Source: Anabaena sp. FACHB-1237 (GTDB taxonomy: Bacteria; Cyanobacteriota; Cyanobacteriia; Cyanobacteriales; Nostocaceae). Taken from it: DNA of 64,000 bases. The translations under genes and the position numbers were made by a program. The notes under the pieces are model-generated. The model was not told where the DNA came from, did not search any database, and worked only from the letters and a program-made list of their open reading frames with translations. Of this stretch, positions 1 to 7,582 are shown in pieces (within the stretch, counting starts at the first letter, position 1; the number at the start of each line of letters is the position of its first letter). The DNA lies in contig NZ_JACJPV010000010.1 in the NCBI RefSeq assembly GCF_014696225.1, forward strand, positions 1 through 64,000, given 5' to 3'.

Positions 1-173
<173 letters not shown>

Positions 174-214
174 GATTCTACTGGGTTTAATAAACTTAGT
201 TAAATAAATAAAAG

Positions 215-245
215 AACACCCTCCAGTGATGGAGGGTGTTTTTTT
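215..245 (+). terminator. Rho-independent terminator of psbA
   Basis: An 11-bp perfect stem (AACACCCTCCA with TGGAGGGTGTT) closes a GTGA loop and is followed by a T tract. It lies just after the psbA stop. Confidence 0.93.
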
Positions 246-256
246 GTCAAAATAAT

Positions 257-462
257 GTCAATATTGATCCGGAATTTTTACAGGAGATTGCATTACATTT
301 ATTTGAGTCAGGGCGATTAACTTTTGAGCAGCTAAAATTGCACAAATGGAGTCTAATGCTTTTCGGAATTTATTGAAGGCGCGGAAAATACCTTTATATC
401 GTTATGATTTAGAGGATTTTGAGATTGATTTACAAAATTTGCAGGAGTTGGGAAGATTGTGA
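257..462 (+). pseudogene. Decayed UPF0175-type antitoxin
   Basis: Two reading frames together give a recognisable small helix-turn-helix antitoxin of the UPF0175 type. The first frame (from base 257) reads NIDPEFLQEIALHLFESGRL. After a one-base loss near base 333 the next frame reads AKIAQMESNAFRNLLKARKI and runs to a stop at 460-462 ending LQNLQELGRL. No start codon is in frame at the 5' end, so the N-terminus is also missing. The 3' end overlaps the toxin remnant, the usual arrangement of UPF0175 plus DUF3368 PIN-domain pairs. The family call is from motif memory, not a search. Confidence 0.6.
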
Positions 463-542
463 TTATTAGTGATACTTCTGTGATTACTAATTTAATTAGT
501 ATTGAACATCTTTTTCTTTTAGATTATGCAGCGAAAGAATGA
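459..542 (+). pseudogene. Truncated PIN-domain (DUF3368-like) toxin
   Basis: A GTG start overlaps the antitoxin stop (GTGA) and opens a 27-residue frame, VIISDTSVITNLISIEHLFL. It has the N-terminal Asp of PIN ribonucleases (SDTS) and stops at 540-542. The family is about 150 residues long, so only the first strand and helix remain and the product cannot be an active nuclease. With its overlapping antitoxin it marks a dead toxin-antitoxin locus. Confidence 0.6.
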
Positions 543-649
543 ATTTTGTGCAAATTTTTTATTAGTAAATTTTCAGAATTTGGACAGGCAAAATGCCCAT
601 CCAACAAAAAAGCGATCGCATACTATGGAAATTAATTAGACTGAAAATG

Positions 650-1846
650 TTATTTCTGACTAATTGTGGGCGGATTAATTTCTGCATATTGTTGAGGTGT
701 CAACATTGCTTCCTGAACCTTGATAGGTTTGGGAAGAAGACCATTTTTATAGAAATAATCTGCAACTCGCTGTTGATCCTTAATTAATGCTGGTGAAATG
801 GCTCTCAACCCGTAGGTGCGTCGGCTAATTACTAAATCCATCACATCAGGAGGTAATTTTTGATACTGTGCAACCAAGGCGGCGGTTTCTTTGGGATGTG
901 CTTGCGCCCATTTCTGAATTTTATCAATTTCCTCAATAACTATCCGCAATAATTTAGGATTATCAATGGCAAATTGTTTAATGCCAACATAGTATCCACC
1001 AGGAGAATTAATCCCTTTGGCATTCCTAAGAATGCGCGCCTTACCTTCTTTTTCAGCCCGCGCTAGATGGGGATCTCCTGTTACCCAAACAGGAATTTTT
1101 CCTTGAAGAAAAGCACTGGCAGCTTCTACATTAGGTAGACTTTGAACTTTAATATCACTATATTTCAAACCTACTTCTTCTAAAGCTCTCAGGATAAAAT
1201 AGTGTGATGCAGAAGCTTTTTGGAAAACTACGGTTTTTCCTTTAATATCTTTGACACTTTTAATGGGAGAATTCGGTGGTACTACAATTGCACTTCCTTT
1301 CCCACTCTCTTTAGTTTGTCGTGAACCAACAATATAAACAATTTGAGCACCAGCAGCTTGGGCAAAAATAGGCGGAGTTTCCCCCACAGAACCTATATCT
1401 ATTCTACCAACATTCATAGCTTCCATTAATTGCGGACCTTGGGCAAATTGGGCCCATTCCACCTTCACACCCAAGGGATTTAGACGTTTTTCTAAAACCT
1501 TTGTGATTCTCACCAAATCCCCAGCTTGTTGATACCCTACACGAATAACATTGGTTTTGATACCAGGCGTTTTTGAAGCTTGAGCTATTTTGGTAGCTGA
1601 TACTTTAGATATTTCAGATATTTCTGGATCTAATACTTCATCTATTTTGGTATCTGATACTTTAAATACTCTGGGTATGTTAGTACCTGATATTTTGCTT
1701 GTCAGAGATTGGGTTAGTACTTCTTGATTTTCGGCCTTGCAACTTACTAATGTTAAAGAAGTTACTAAGGTTAATAAGCCAGGTACTAAGAGCAACTTAA
1801 AACGACGAAGTATGTTCTGATCTTGAGGTTTGACTGTAGCAATCAT
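650..1846 (-). CDS. Aliphatic sulfonate/nitrate-type ABC transporter substrate-binding lipoprotein
   Basis: A 398-residue protein of the SsuA/TauA/NrtA-like periplasmic binding family. The N-terminus is a lipoprotein signal: basic residues, a hydrophobic stretch and lipobox LVSC with Cys36. The binding domain starts near residue 97 (VIRVGYQQAGDLV) and carries family features such as GRIDIGSVGETPPIFAQA and PVWVTGDPHLA. Between Cys36 and the domain is an unusual linker of about 60 residues built from repeats around SDTKI/SATKI, mirrored by direct repeats in the DNA. No permease or ATPase gene adjoins it, so its transporter partners lie elsewhere or are lost. Sulfonate is the likeliest ligand by family; other small anions are possible. 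Confidence 0.85.
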   Translation of the reverse strand: MIATVKPQDQNILRRFKLLLVPGLLTLVTSLTLVSCKAENQEVLTQSLTSKISGTNIPRVFKVSDTKIDEVLDPEISEISKVSATKIAQASKTPGIKTNVIRVGYQQAGDLVRITKVLEKRLNPLGVKVEWAQFAQGPQLMEAMNVGRIDIGSVGETPPIFAQAAGAQIVYIVGSRQTKESGKGSAIVVPPNSPIKSVKDIKGKTVVFQKASASHYFILRALEEVGLKYSDIKVQSLPNVEAASAFLQGKIPVWVTGDPHLARAEKEGKARILRNAKGINSPGGYYVGIKQFAIDNPKLLRIVIEEIDKIQKWAQAHPKETAALVAQYQKLPPDVMDLVISRRTYGLRAISPALIKDQQRVADYFYKNGLLPKPIKVQEAMLTPQQYAEINPPTISQK

Positions 1847-2550
1847 AGATTTTCTTTTTTTGTGAATTTGAAAAGAAAATTACTAATCAGAGATTGGTAA
1901 TTTAAGTTTAATTTTTTTGCCCAAATGATGAGTAATTTATTGATGAACTGGAATAAAATAATACTACTGTTTATTGACCGAGTTACCGGAGATTATTCAA
2001 CAAGTATCACATGACTGTAAATAAATGTCAAGTGGTTTGACCAGAAAATATATGCTTAACTAAATCTATGATTTAATCCTACCGATGCAAGAGAAACTTG
2101 ACGAAGTTAAAATCTGCTGTAAGATTCTCCTATTGCCAGGGTTGGTTTTTAGTCTTGATATATAAATAGGACTTACACAAATGTCACACCAAAAATCTGT
2201 GGTAGGTAGGGTGTAGTTCGACAAGCTCACCAACCATTTCAGACAGCATAAATCATGTCAATAAATTCTTGATACCTGACGCACCATACTAATGTGCCAG
2301 TTGGCTAAGTTCTGATAAATTTACATTTACTCATACTTTTATGACTTGATTTTTGTGGAAATCTGTGATAGGTTAATCATATCTACTATTTCTTGATAGA
2401 TTTACTGTAGTTTTATTTTTATCAAAGTAGTTAGCTTTCAGAAGTTAGCTTCCCGCCTTTGAATAAGGATAAGTTACACCCCTGATTTTTGTACTTGCGG
2501 AATACTGGCAGGAAATATTGTCTTGCCTTACTTTTAAAAAGGTGAATATA
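1847..2550. other. Intergenic region with one MITE
   Basis: No coding signal of note over about 700 bases. The only recognisable item is the inverted-repeat element at 2167-2314. The rest is AT-rich and includes the upstream region of the minus-strand binding-protein gene. Confidence 0.6.
2167..2314 (-). repeat. MITE family 1, copy 1 (148 bp, 5-bp target duplication)
   Basis: Terminal inverted repeats (TAGGACTTAC on the left, CTAAGTTCTG on the right) are flanked by a perfect ATAAA duplication at 2162-2166 and 2315-2319. The outer arms are inverted relative to copies at 13674 and 50406, but the central segment has the same orientation as theirs. It contains the 23-bp module at about 2216-2238. 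It has no coding capacity. Confidence 0.85.
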
Positions 2551-2879
2551 ATGTTTTATGGGTTAATTGAACAAGAATTGTCAGATGGAGAACCCTGGTC
2601 GCAAAGACAGCAAACACAGTTACCAACACAGATTCAAATATTAATAGAACAGGAACAGGTAAAACCAGATATTTGGGAATTACCAAAGGCACAAATGAAA
2701 AAATATCCCACAACTAATCAAGATACGGGACTTTTGAAAAGGCCAATTTTAGCCTGTTTAAAGGTGAAAATCTGCATATTTTCACATATTATAAAAATCC
2801 TAGTGTGAAATATTTTTATTCAGATCTATGGTTTTTATATTTGAATACTCAAACAGGGAAGATGACGATCCCACAATAG
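2551..2879 (+). pseudogene. Frameshifted gene of unknown function
   Basis: From the ATG at 2551 the frame reads MFYGLIEQELSDGEPWSQRQ and stays sensible to about base 2724 (TTNQD). Skipping one lost base, the next frame continues YGTFEKANFSLFKGENLHIF and ends naturally at 2877-2879 with TQTGKMTIPQ. Both halves have coding-like composition, and the joined product would be about 110 residues, rich in Gln and aromatics. The family is not recognised. The uncorrected frame would give a 96-residue hybrid if opened upstream at 2518, which is unlikely to be the native protein. Confidence 0.55.
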
Positions 2880-2986
2880 TTTAATGAAATCCCAGTCTAA
2901 AATTTAAATGGGATTAGCTTCCAACTTTTAAAACTGTTAAAGACTCATACAGCATTCTCAAAAAAAATGAACATAAATGTGAGTTT

Positions 2987-4597
2987 ATGAATACAAAAAT
3001 TTTTCAGATGTCGGCTGAAAAGAGTGTTATTCTTGCTGACGTTTTAGTGTTGGGTGGAGGTCCAGCAGGTACTTGGGCAGCACTTTCAGCAGCAGAACAA
3101 GGAGTTCGGGTTGTGTTAGCGGATAAAGGGTATTGCGGTACTTCAGGAGCAACAGCCCCATCTAATACTGGGGCTTGGTATCTTCCGAAAGGTGAAAAAC
3201 GTGATGGGGAAATTGAGCGTCGGTTGTTACGCTCAACAGGACTTGCAGATAGCCGTTGGTTGCAGCGTGTAATTGAGCAGGCGCGAAGAGGTTTAGATAA
3301 CTTAGGTGATAGTGGCTATCCCTTTCCTTTAGATGATTTGGGAAATTCCTACCGTGCTAACTTACGCGGACCGGATTACATGGGTTTCATGCGACGGAGG
3401 GCGATCGCTGCTGGAGTACGCATTCTTGACCATCATCCCGCACTGGAACTACTTGCATCAAATGGAGCGATCGCAGGTGCAGCAGGTATTCATCCCCGCA
3501 GTGGGAATCTCTGGGAAGTTAGGGCGGGCGCTGTGGTGCTGGCAACTGGCGGATGTGCTTTTCTGTCTCACGCCCTAGGTTGCGATGGTAATACTGGCGA
3601 TGGTTATCTAATGGCAGCGGAGGCAGGTGTAAGACTATCTGGGATGGAGTTTTCCTCCCAATATGGCTTATCACCCGCTCATACTTCCGTGACTAAAGGG
3701 CTAACATTCTCCTTTGCCAGTTTTTATCTAGAAGATGGTTCTCCTTTACCAGAAACAGGGGAAGACCGCTCCGTACGCATCGCCCGCCAACTAATTGATG
3801 GCCAAAAAGTCTACGCACTGATGAATCGTGGTAACTCTGTGGAACATAATTGGTTGCGTCAAGGTCAGCCTAATTGTTTTTTACCATTTGACAGAATTGG
3901 ATTAGATCCATTCAAAGAGCGTTTTCCAGTTACCCTACGCTCAGAAGGTACTGTTCGTGGGGTAGGTGGACTGGAAATCATCAACGATGATTGCGCCACA
4001 ACAGTACCAGGACTTTATGCAGCCGGCGATGCAGCCTCTCGTGAAAATATTGTCGGGGCTGTGTCAGGGGGAGGAAGTCCTAATGCGTCTTGGGCGATCG
4101 CCAGTGGCACTTGGAGTGGACGGGCAGCCGCACGTTTTGCAGCCTCTCTCGGTGACAAAGCAGAGACACGCTTAGTTCATGGTTTAGGTGAAGCGGGTTT
4201 GCGCCCTGGTAAACAACCCAAAAGAGAGGGGCTAATCTCAGAAGTAATTAGTGGCGTTCAGGCTGAAACCTTGCCCCTTGATGTGAATTTCTTTCGTTCT
4301 GGAGTCAGGATAGCATTGTCCCGTCAACGTTTAGATGCAGTATGGGCGGATGTCCGCGATTATCTAGTAGGTGAAGGTCGCAATGCTTTACGTGCACGGG
4401 AAGCCGCAGCAATGACAGCCACAGCTCGCTGGATATGGGCTAGTGCGGATGCACGGAAGGAAACTAGAGGAATGCACCGACGCACAGATTTCACAACCAC
4501 AGATGATACACAAACACGACGATTGTTGACTTTTGGTATTGATGATGTTGCAGTTATCGCCGCAGAAAAGCAGTGGCAAGAGGTAGAGGTAGCATAA
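2987..4597 (+). CDS. FAD-dependent oxidoreductase of the fumarate reductase/APS reductase flavoprotein type
   Basis: A 536-residue flavoprotein. The FAD dinucleotide-binding motif GGGPAGTWAA lies near residue 23, with the acidic strand end VVLADKG after it. GLYAAGDAASRENI near residue 340 is the second FAD contact typical of succinate dehydrogenase, fumarate reductase and adenylylsulfate reductase alpha subunits. The stop overlaps the start of a two-cluster ferredoxin gene (TAATG), so the two are surely co-translated and form an electron-transfer complex, as in AprA/AprB. The substrate is unknown; a role in sulfur or organic-acid metabolism is inferred from the AprAB-like layout and the nearby sulfonate-type binding protein. 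A second ATG at 3008 is an alternative start. Confidence 0.85.
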   Translation: MNTKIFQMSAEKSVILADVLVLGGGPAGTWAALSAAEQGVRVVLADKGYCGTSGATAPSNTGAWYLPKGEKRDGEIERRLLRSTGLADSRWLQRVIEQARRGLDNLGDSGYPFPLDDLGNSYRANLRGPDYMGFMRRRAIAAGVRILDHHPALELLASNGAIAGAAGIHPRSGNLWEVRAGAVVLATGGCAFLSHALGCDGNTGDGYLMAAEAGVRLSGMEFSSQYGLSPAHTSVTKGLTFSFASFYLEDGSPLPETGEDRSVRIARQLIDGQKVYALMNRGNSVEHNWLRQGQPNCFLPFDRIGLDPFKERFPVTLRSEGTVRGVGGLEIINDDCATTVPGLYAAGDAASRENIVGAVSGGGSPNASWAIASGTWSGRAAARFAASLGDKAETRLVHGLGEAGLRPGKQPKREGLISEVISGVQAETLPLDVNFFRSGVRIALSRQRLDAVWADVRDYLVGEGRNALRAREAAAMTATARWIWASADARKETRGMHRRTDFTTTDDTQTRRLLTFGIDDVAVIAAEKQWQEVEVA

Positions 4598-4926
4598 TGA
4601 TTGAAATTGTTGATGGTGATCGCTGTGTTGGCTGTGATATATGTGTGAACGTATGTCCACGGGATGTCTTTGATTCTGGAAGCGACGGACTGGCCGTGAT
4701 TGCTCGCAAGTCAGATTGTCAGACTTGTTTTCTATGCGAACTGTACTGTCCTGTGGATGCTCTTTATGTGTCACCTTATGCCGAAGTGGATGATCAAGTA
4801 GAATCAGAGCAGTTAATTGCCCAAAACTTGCTGGGTAGTTACACTCGTAATATGGGTTGGTATCGAGGCAAAATGGGAGGGACTGACAAAGATCCAACTC
4901 GACAACTCAGACTGATGAACAGATGA
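4597..4926 (+). CDS. 4Fe-4S dicluster ferredoxin, partner of the flavoprotein
   Basis: A 109-residue ferredoxin starting at the ATG that overlaps the preceding stop by one base. Two four-cysteine motifs are visible: C10-x2-C13-x2-C16-x3-C20-P and C41-x2-C44-x2-C47-x3-C51-P, enough for two [4Fe-4S] clusters. The C-terminal 50 residues (from about YVSPYAEVDD) extend beyond a minimal ferredoxin and contain a Trp/Arg-rich stretch, as in AprB-type subunits that dock to the flavoprotein. It probably passes electrons to or from the FAD of its neighbour. A longer frame opening at 4573 would lie inside the flavoprotein gene and is less likely. Confidence 0.88.
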   Translation: MIEIVDGDRCVGCDICVNVCPRDVFDSGSDGLAVIARKSDCQTCFLCELYCPVDALYVSPYAEVDDQVESEQLIAQNLLGSYTRNMGWYRGKMGGTDKDPTRQLRLMNR

Positions 4927-5201
4927 ACGACGACCGAACAAAGTTTACGTGACGAATTTCACCACCTGTAATACCATGAATATTTTTCATGGTATTTTCT
5001 TTGAGGATATCTCGTGAGAAATTTTACTCCAGCGTTGTATTAACCTCACTTCTATCATTTCATAACAAGCGGCTAATAACATTAACGCCCAACCAGTGGT
5101 AAATAAAACAGAGGGGCTCGTCCAAATTTTCTTATTGGTGGGAAATTTTAGAGAATTAGAAATTTGTATTATGAGACTATTTCTAACTCCTGAGATATAA
5201 A

Positions 5202-5288
5202 CGGAGAAGGAGGGATTCGAACCCTCGTATACATTTCTGCATAACAGACTTTCCAGGTCTGCGCCTTAAACCACTCGGCCACCTCTCC
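5202..5288 (-). tRNA. tRNA-Ser (anticodon GGA)
   Basis: The minus strand reads GGAGAGGTGGCCGAGTGG at its 5' end. The anticodon arm CAGAC-CTGGAAA-GTCTG gives anticodon GGA. It has a long class II variable arm, a T arm with GGTTCGAATCC, a 7-bp acceptor stem with one G-T pair, and discriminator G at 5202. No CCA is encoded. Confidence 0.96.
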
Positions 5289-5392
5289 AGGTGTGACATT
5301 TACTCATCATACAATAAGATTCAAAAAAAAGCAAATATTTTGGCAAAGAAATTTTTATAATAGGAATACTGCCACCCTAGATAAAAATTAAG

Positions 5393-5761
5393 ATGGTTCA
5401 AACCCACACAATTAGAGTTCATAACCGCCAAACAGGCACATCATATACCTTACAAGTTCCAGAAGATCGTTATATTCTCCATACTTCTGAACATCATGGT
5501 ATAGAATTACCATTTTCTTGTCGCAATGGGGCTTGTACAACTTGTGCAGTCAGGGTACTATCAGGGGAAGTGTATCAACCAGAAGCTATTGGACTCTCTC
5601 CTGATTTACGCAAGCAAGGTTACGCTTTATTATGTGTAAGTTATGCGCGTTCTGACTTAGAAGTAGAAACACAAGATGAGGATGAAGTATACGAGCTTCA
5701 ATTTGGACAATATTTTGGCAAAGGAAAGATTAAAGCGGGTTTACCCTTAGATGAAGACTAA
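5393..5761 (+). CDS. 2Fe-2S plant-type ferredoxin with C-terminal extension
   Basis: A 122-residue soluble ferredoxin. The cluster ligands are Cys43, Cys48, Cys51 (CRNGACTTC) and Cys81 (ALLCVSYA), the plant-type C-x4-C-x2-C-xn-C pattern. Photosynthetic PetF is about 99 residues; this one has a C-terminal tail of about 20 residues (QFGQYFGKGKIKAGLP), so it belongs to a minor ferredoxin subfamily rather than the main electron carrier of photosystem I. The start ATG is clear. The gene overlaps the next one by 11 bases, suggesting an operon with the nuclease and the phosphatase-like gene downstream, although the three products have no obvious shared pathway. Confidence 0.92.
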   Translation: MVQTHTIRVHNRQTGTSYTLQVPEDRYILHTSEHHGIELPFSCRNGACTTCAVRVLSGEVYQPEAIGLSPDLRKQGYALLCVSYARSDLEVETQDEDEVYELQFGQYFGKGKIKAGLPLDED

Positions 5762-6362
5762 AATTTCTGAATTGTTTTTAGCGTTAGGGTGTAATTTAAT
5801 GGTGCAGATGGTGTGTAAGTTATTCCATCTGCGCGTTTTTTTGCTAAAATTAATGGTTATAACTGGGTTATTAGGCTTAGTTAGTTGCCAAAATCCGCAA
5901 AATTCTGCTATGGTTTCTGGCGCGGTAAAAATATCAAGGGTAGTTAGTGGGCAAACGGTGGAAATTTTGGGAACACCAGAAAGTCCTAATATAATATCTC
6001 AGGTACGTTTAATTGGTTTAGATGCTCCAGATTTGAGTCAAAAACCTTGGGGGGAGGATAGTAAGAAATTTCTGGAAAGTTTGCTAGGGGACGGTAATAA
6101 AGAAGTTATTTTAGAGTTTGATTTGGCTAAGGAAGATAAAAATAATCGAATGTTAGCCTATTTATGGGAAGATAAAAAGTTAGTCAATGAAGAGATGATC
6201 AAAGAGGGTTATGGTTTATTTGTGGGGCGATCGCCTAATCATAAATATGATCAGCGTTTAGAATATGCCCAACAATGGGCGAGAATTATGGGTAAAGGTA
6301 TTTGGAATATTGATAGACCGATGCGTATTACGCCAGGAGAATTTCGTCGTCTCTATCGTTAG
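5751..6362 (+). CDS. Secreted thermonuclease (SNase-like) family protein
   Basis: A 203-residue protein of the staphylococcal nuclease fold. A hydrophobic segment followed by GLVSC (Cys near residue 43) looks like a lipoprotein signal, so the enzyme is probably anchored outside the cytoplasmic membrane. The fold follows from about residue 60: VRLIGLDAPDL (the family's Arg and Asp region), EFDLAKEDKNNRMLAYLW and MIKEGYGLFV. It should hydrolyse DNA or RNA. The ATG at 5751 lies inside the ferredoxin gene; a start at 5799 (MVQM) is also possible and would still keep the signal. Confidence 0.82.
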   Translation: MKTKISELFLALGCNLMVQMVCKLFHLRVFLLKLMVITGLLGLVSCQNPQNSAMVSGAVKISRVVSGQTVEILGTPESPNIISQVRLIGLDAPDLSQKPWGEDSKKFLESLLGDGNKEVILEFDLAKEDKNNRMLAYLWEDKKLVNEEMIKEGYGLFVGRSPNHKYDQRLEYAQQWARIMGKGIWNIDRPMRITPGEFRRLYR

Positions 6363-6398
6363 TTTTTACGGTTCAATTACACAGATTATGATAGAATT

Positions 6399-7208
6399 AT
6401 GGTAAATTTACAAATTTTTCTGGATATTGCTACAGAGGCAGCTTTGGCTGCCGGGGTGGTTCTGCAAGATTATTTAGGTAAATTAGAAGATGCTGTTACA
6501 GAAAAAGGACGGCCAGGAGATTTAGTCACTGCTGCTGATAAAGCTTCAGAACAGGTAATTTTAGATGTTTTAAGTCGTCATTTTCCAGATCATTCTATTT
6601 TAGCTGAAGAGTCGGGACAATTGGGAAATCAGGAAAATGAATATCTTTGGGCTATTGATCCTCTCGATGGTACAACTAATTACGCCCATCAATATCCCTG
6701 TTTTGCTGTGTCTATAGGTTTGTTAATTAATGGTGTGCCGCAAGTAGGAGTGATTTATGATCCTTTTCATGATGAGTTATTTCAAGCAGCAGCGGGTTTA
6801 GGTGCTACTCGTAACAGGCGGGCTATTCAGGTTTCCCAAACTAATGAATTATCTAAAAGTTTATTAGTAACTGGTTTTGCGTATGATAGAAGAGAAACTA
6901 GTGATAATAATTATGCAGAATTTTGTCATTTGACGCATTTAACTCAAGGTGTAAGACGTGGTGGCGCGGCTGCGTTAGACTTGGCTTATGTATCTTGTGG
7001 GCGTGTTGATGGTTATTGGGAACGCGGTATTTCTCCTTGGGATGTGATTGCAGGTATTATTCTGGTTGAGGAAGCTGGCGGAAAAGTGACTGCATATAAT
7101 GGCGAACCTGTCAATATTGCATCAGGAAGAATTTTAGCTACTAATGGTCATCTTCACGATAGACTTAGTGAAACTTTGTTACAAGTTCCACCTCTGTCTA
7201 GTTGGTGA
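6399..7208 (+). CDS. Inositol monophosphatase family protein
   Basis: A 269-residue Mg-dependent phosphatase of the IMPase/SuhB family. The metal-binding motifs are all present: LAEESG near residue 70, DPLDGTTNY near residue 89 and SPWDVIAGIILVEEAGG near residue 210. Family members act on inositol-1-phosphate, histidinol phosphate or related sugar phosphates; the exact substrate cannot be read from the sequence. It lies 36 bases after the nuclease gene on the same strand and could be co-transcribed with it. Confidence 0.93.
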   Translation: MVNLQIFLDIATEAALAAGVVLQDYLGKLEDAVTEKGRPGDLVTAADKASEQVILDVLSRHFPDHSILAEESGQLGNQENEYLWAIDPLDGTTNYAHQYPCFAVSIGLLINGVPQVGVIYDPFHDELFQAAAGLGATRNRRAIQVSQTNELSKSLLVTGFAYDRRETSDNNYAEFCHLTHLTQGVRRGGAAALDLAYVSCGRVDGYWERGISPWDVIAGIILVEEAGGKVTAYNGEPVNIASGRILATNGHLHDRLSETLLQVPPLSSW

Positions 7209-7317
7209 TGGGGTTAATTAAAAGTAGTCCAAAAGCTAACAATTGCTATTGAACAGTCCGGAATTGGTGGTTTATGGGGTGGAAAAAATAATCACTCTTA
7301 ATCATCACTTGTGCTAA

Positions 7318-7455
7318 TCACAGTTGTTACCGTATTTATCTTTAACACAACAAAGAAAAGAAATTATTGCTAGTCTTGATACCAACGTTTTTGTGGTGTT
7401 ACAGGAAAAGCAAGAACAAGAATTAAAGTTCTTGCTTAAAACAATCAACTCTTAA
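7318..7455 (+). pseudogene. Possible C-terminal gene remnant
   Basis: The frame from base 7318 reads SQLLPYLSLTQQRKEIIASL and continues with FVVLQEKQEQELKFLLKTIN before a stop at 7453-7455. Composition is protein-like (amphipathic, Lys/Glu/Gln-rich), but a stop lies directly upstream and there is no start codon. It is probably the tail of a lost gene. The family is not recognised. It occupies the gap of about 370 bases between two intact genes. Confidence 0.3.
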
Positions 7456-7582
7456 TTAGGTTGCATAAAGATCCTGGACTGCTGACAAAAGTTAGAGATA
7501 TTTTCTCTGGTATTTTTTACTATGATTAATTTAGATATGTAAATCACTTCCAGATTTCCTAATTTATTGTTAGGTTAAGAGA

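Noticed and set aside
593..787. 64-codon plus-strand open frame
   Set aside because: It overlaps the 3' end of the substrate-binding protein gene in antisense and has no domain or ribosome site.
4388..4897. 169-codon minus-strand frame over the flavoprotein/ferredoxin junction
   Set aside because: It is antisense to two clearly conserved genes; His/Cys/Ser-rich composition is typical of a shadow frame.
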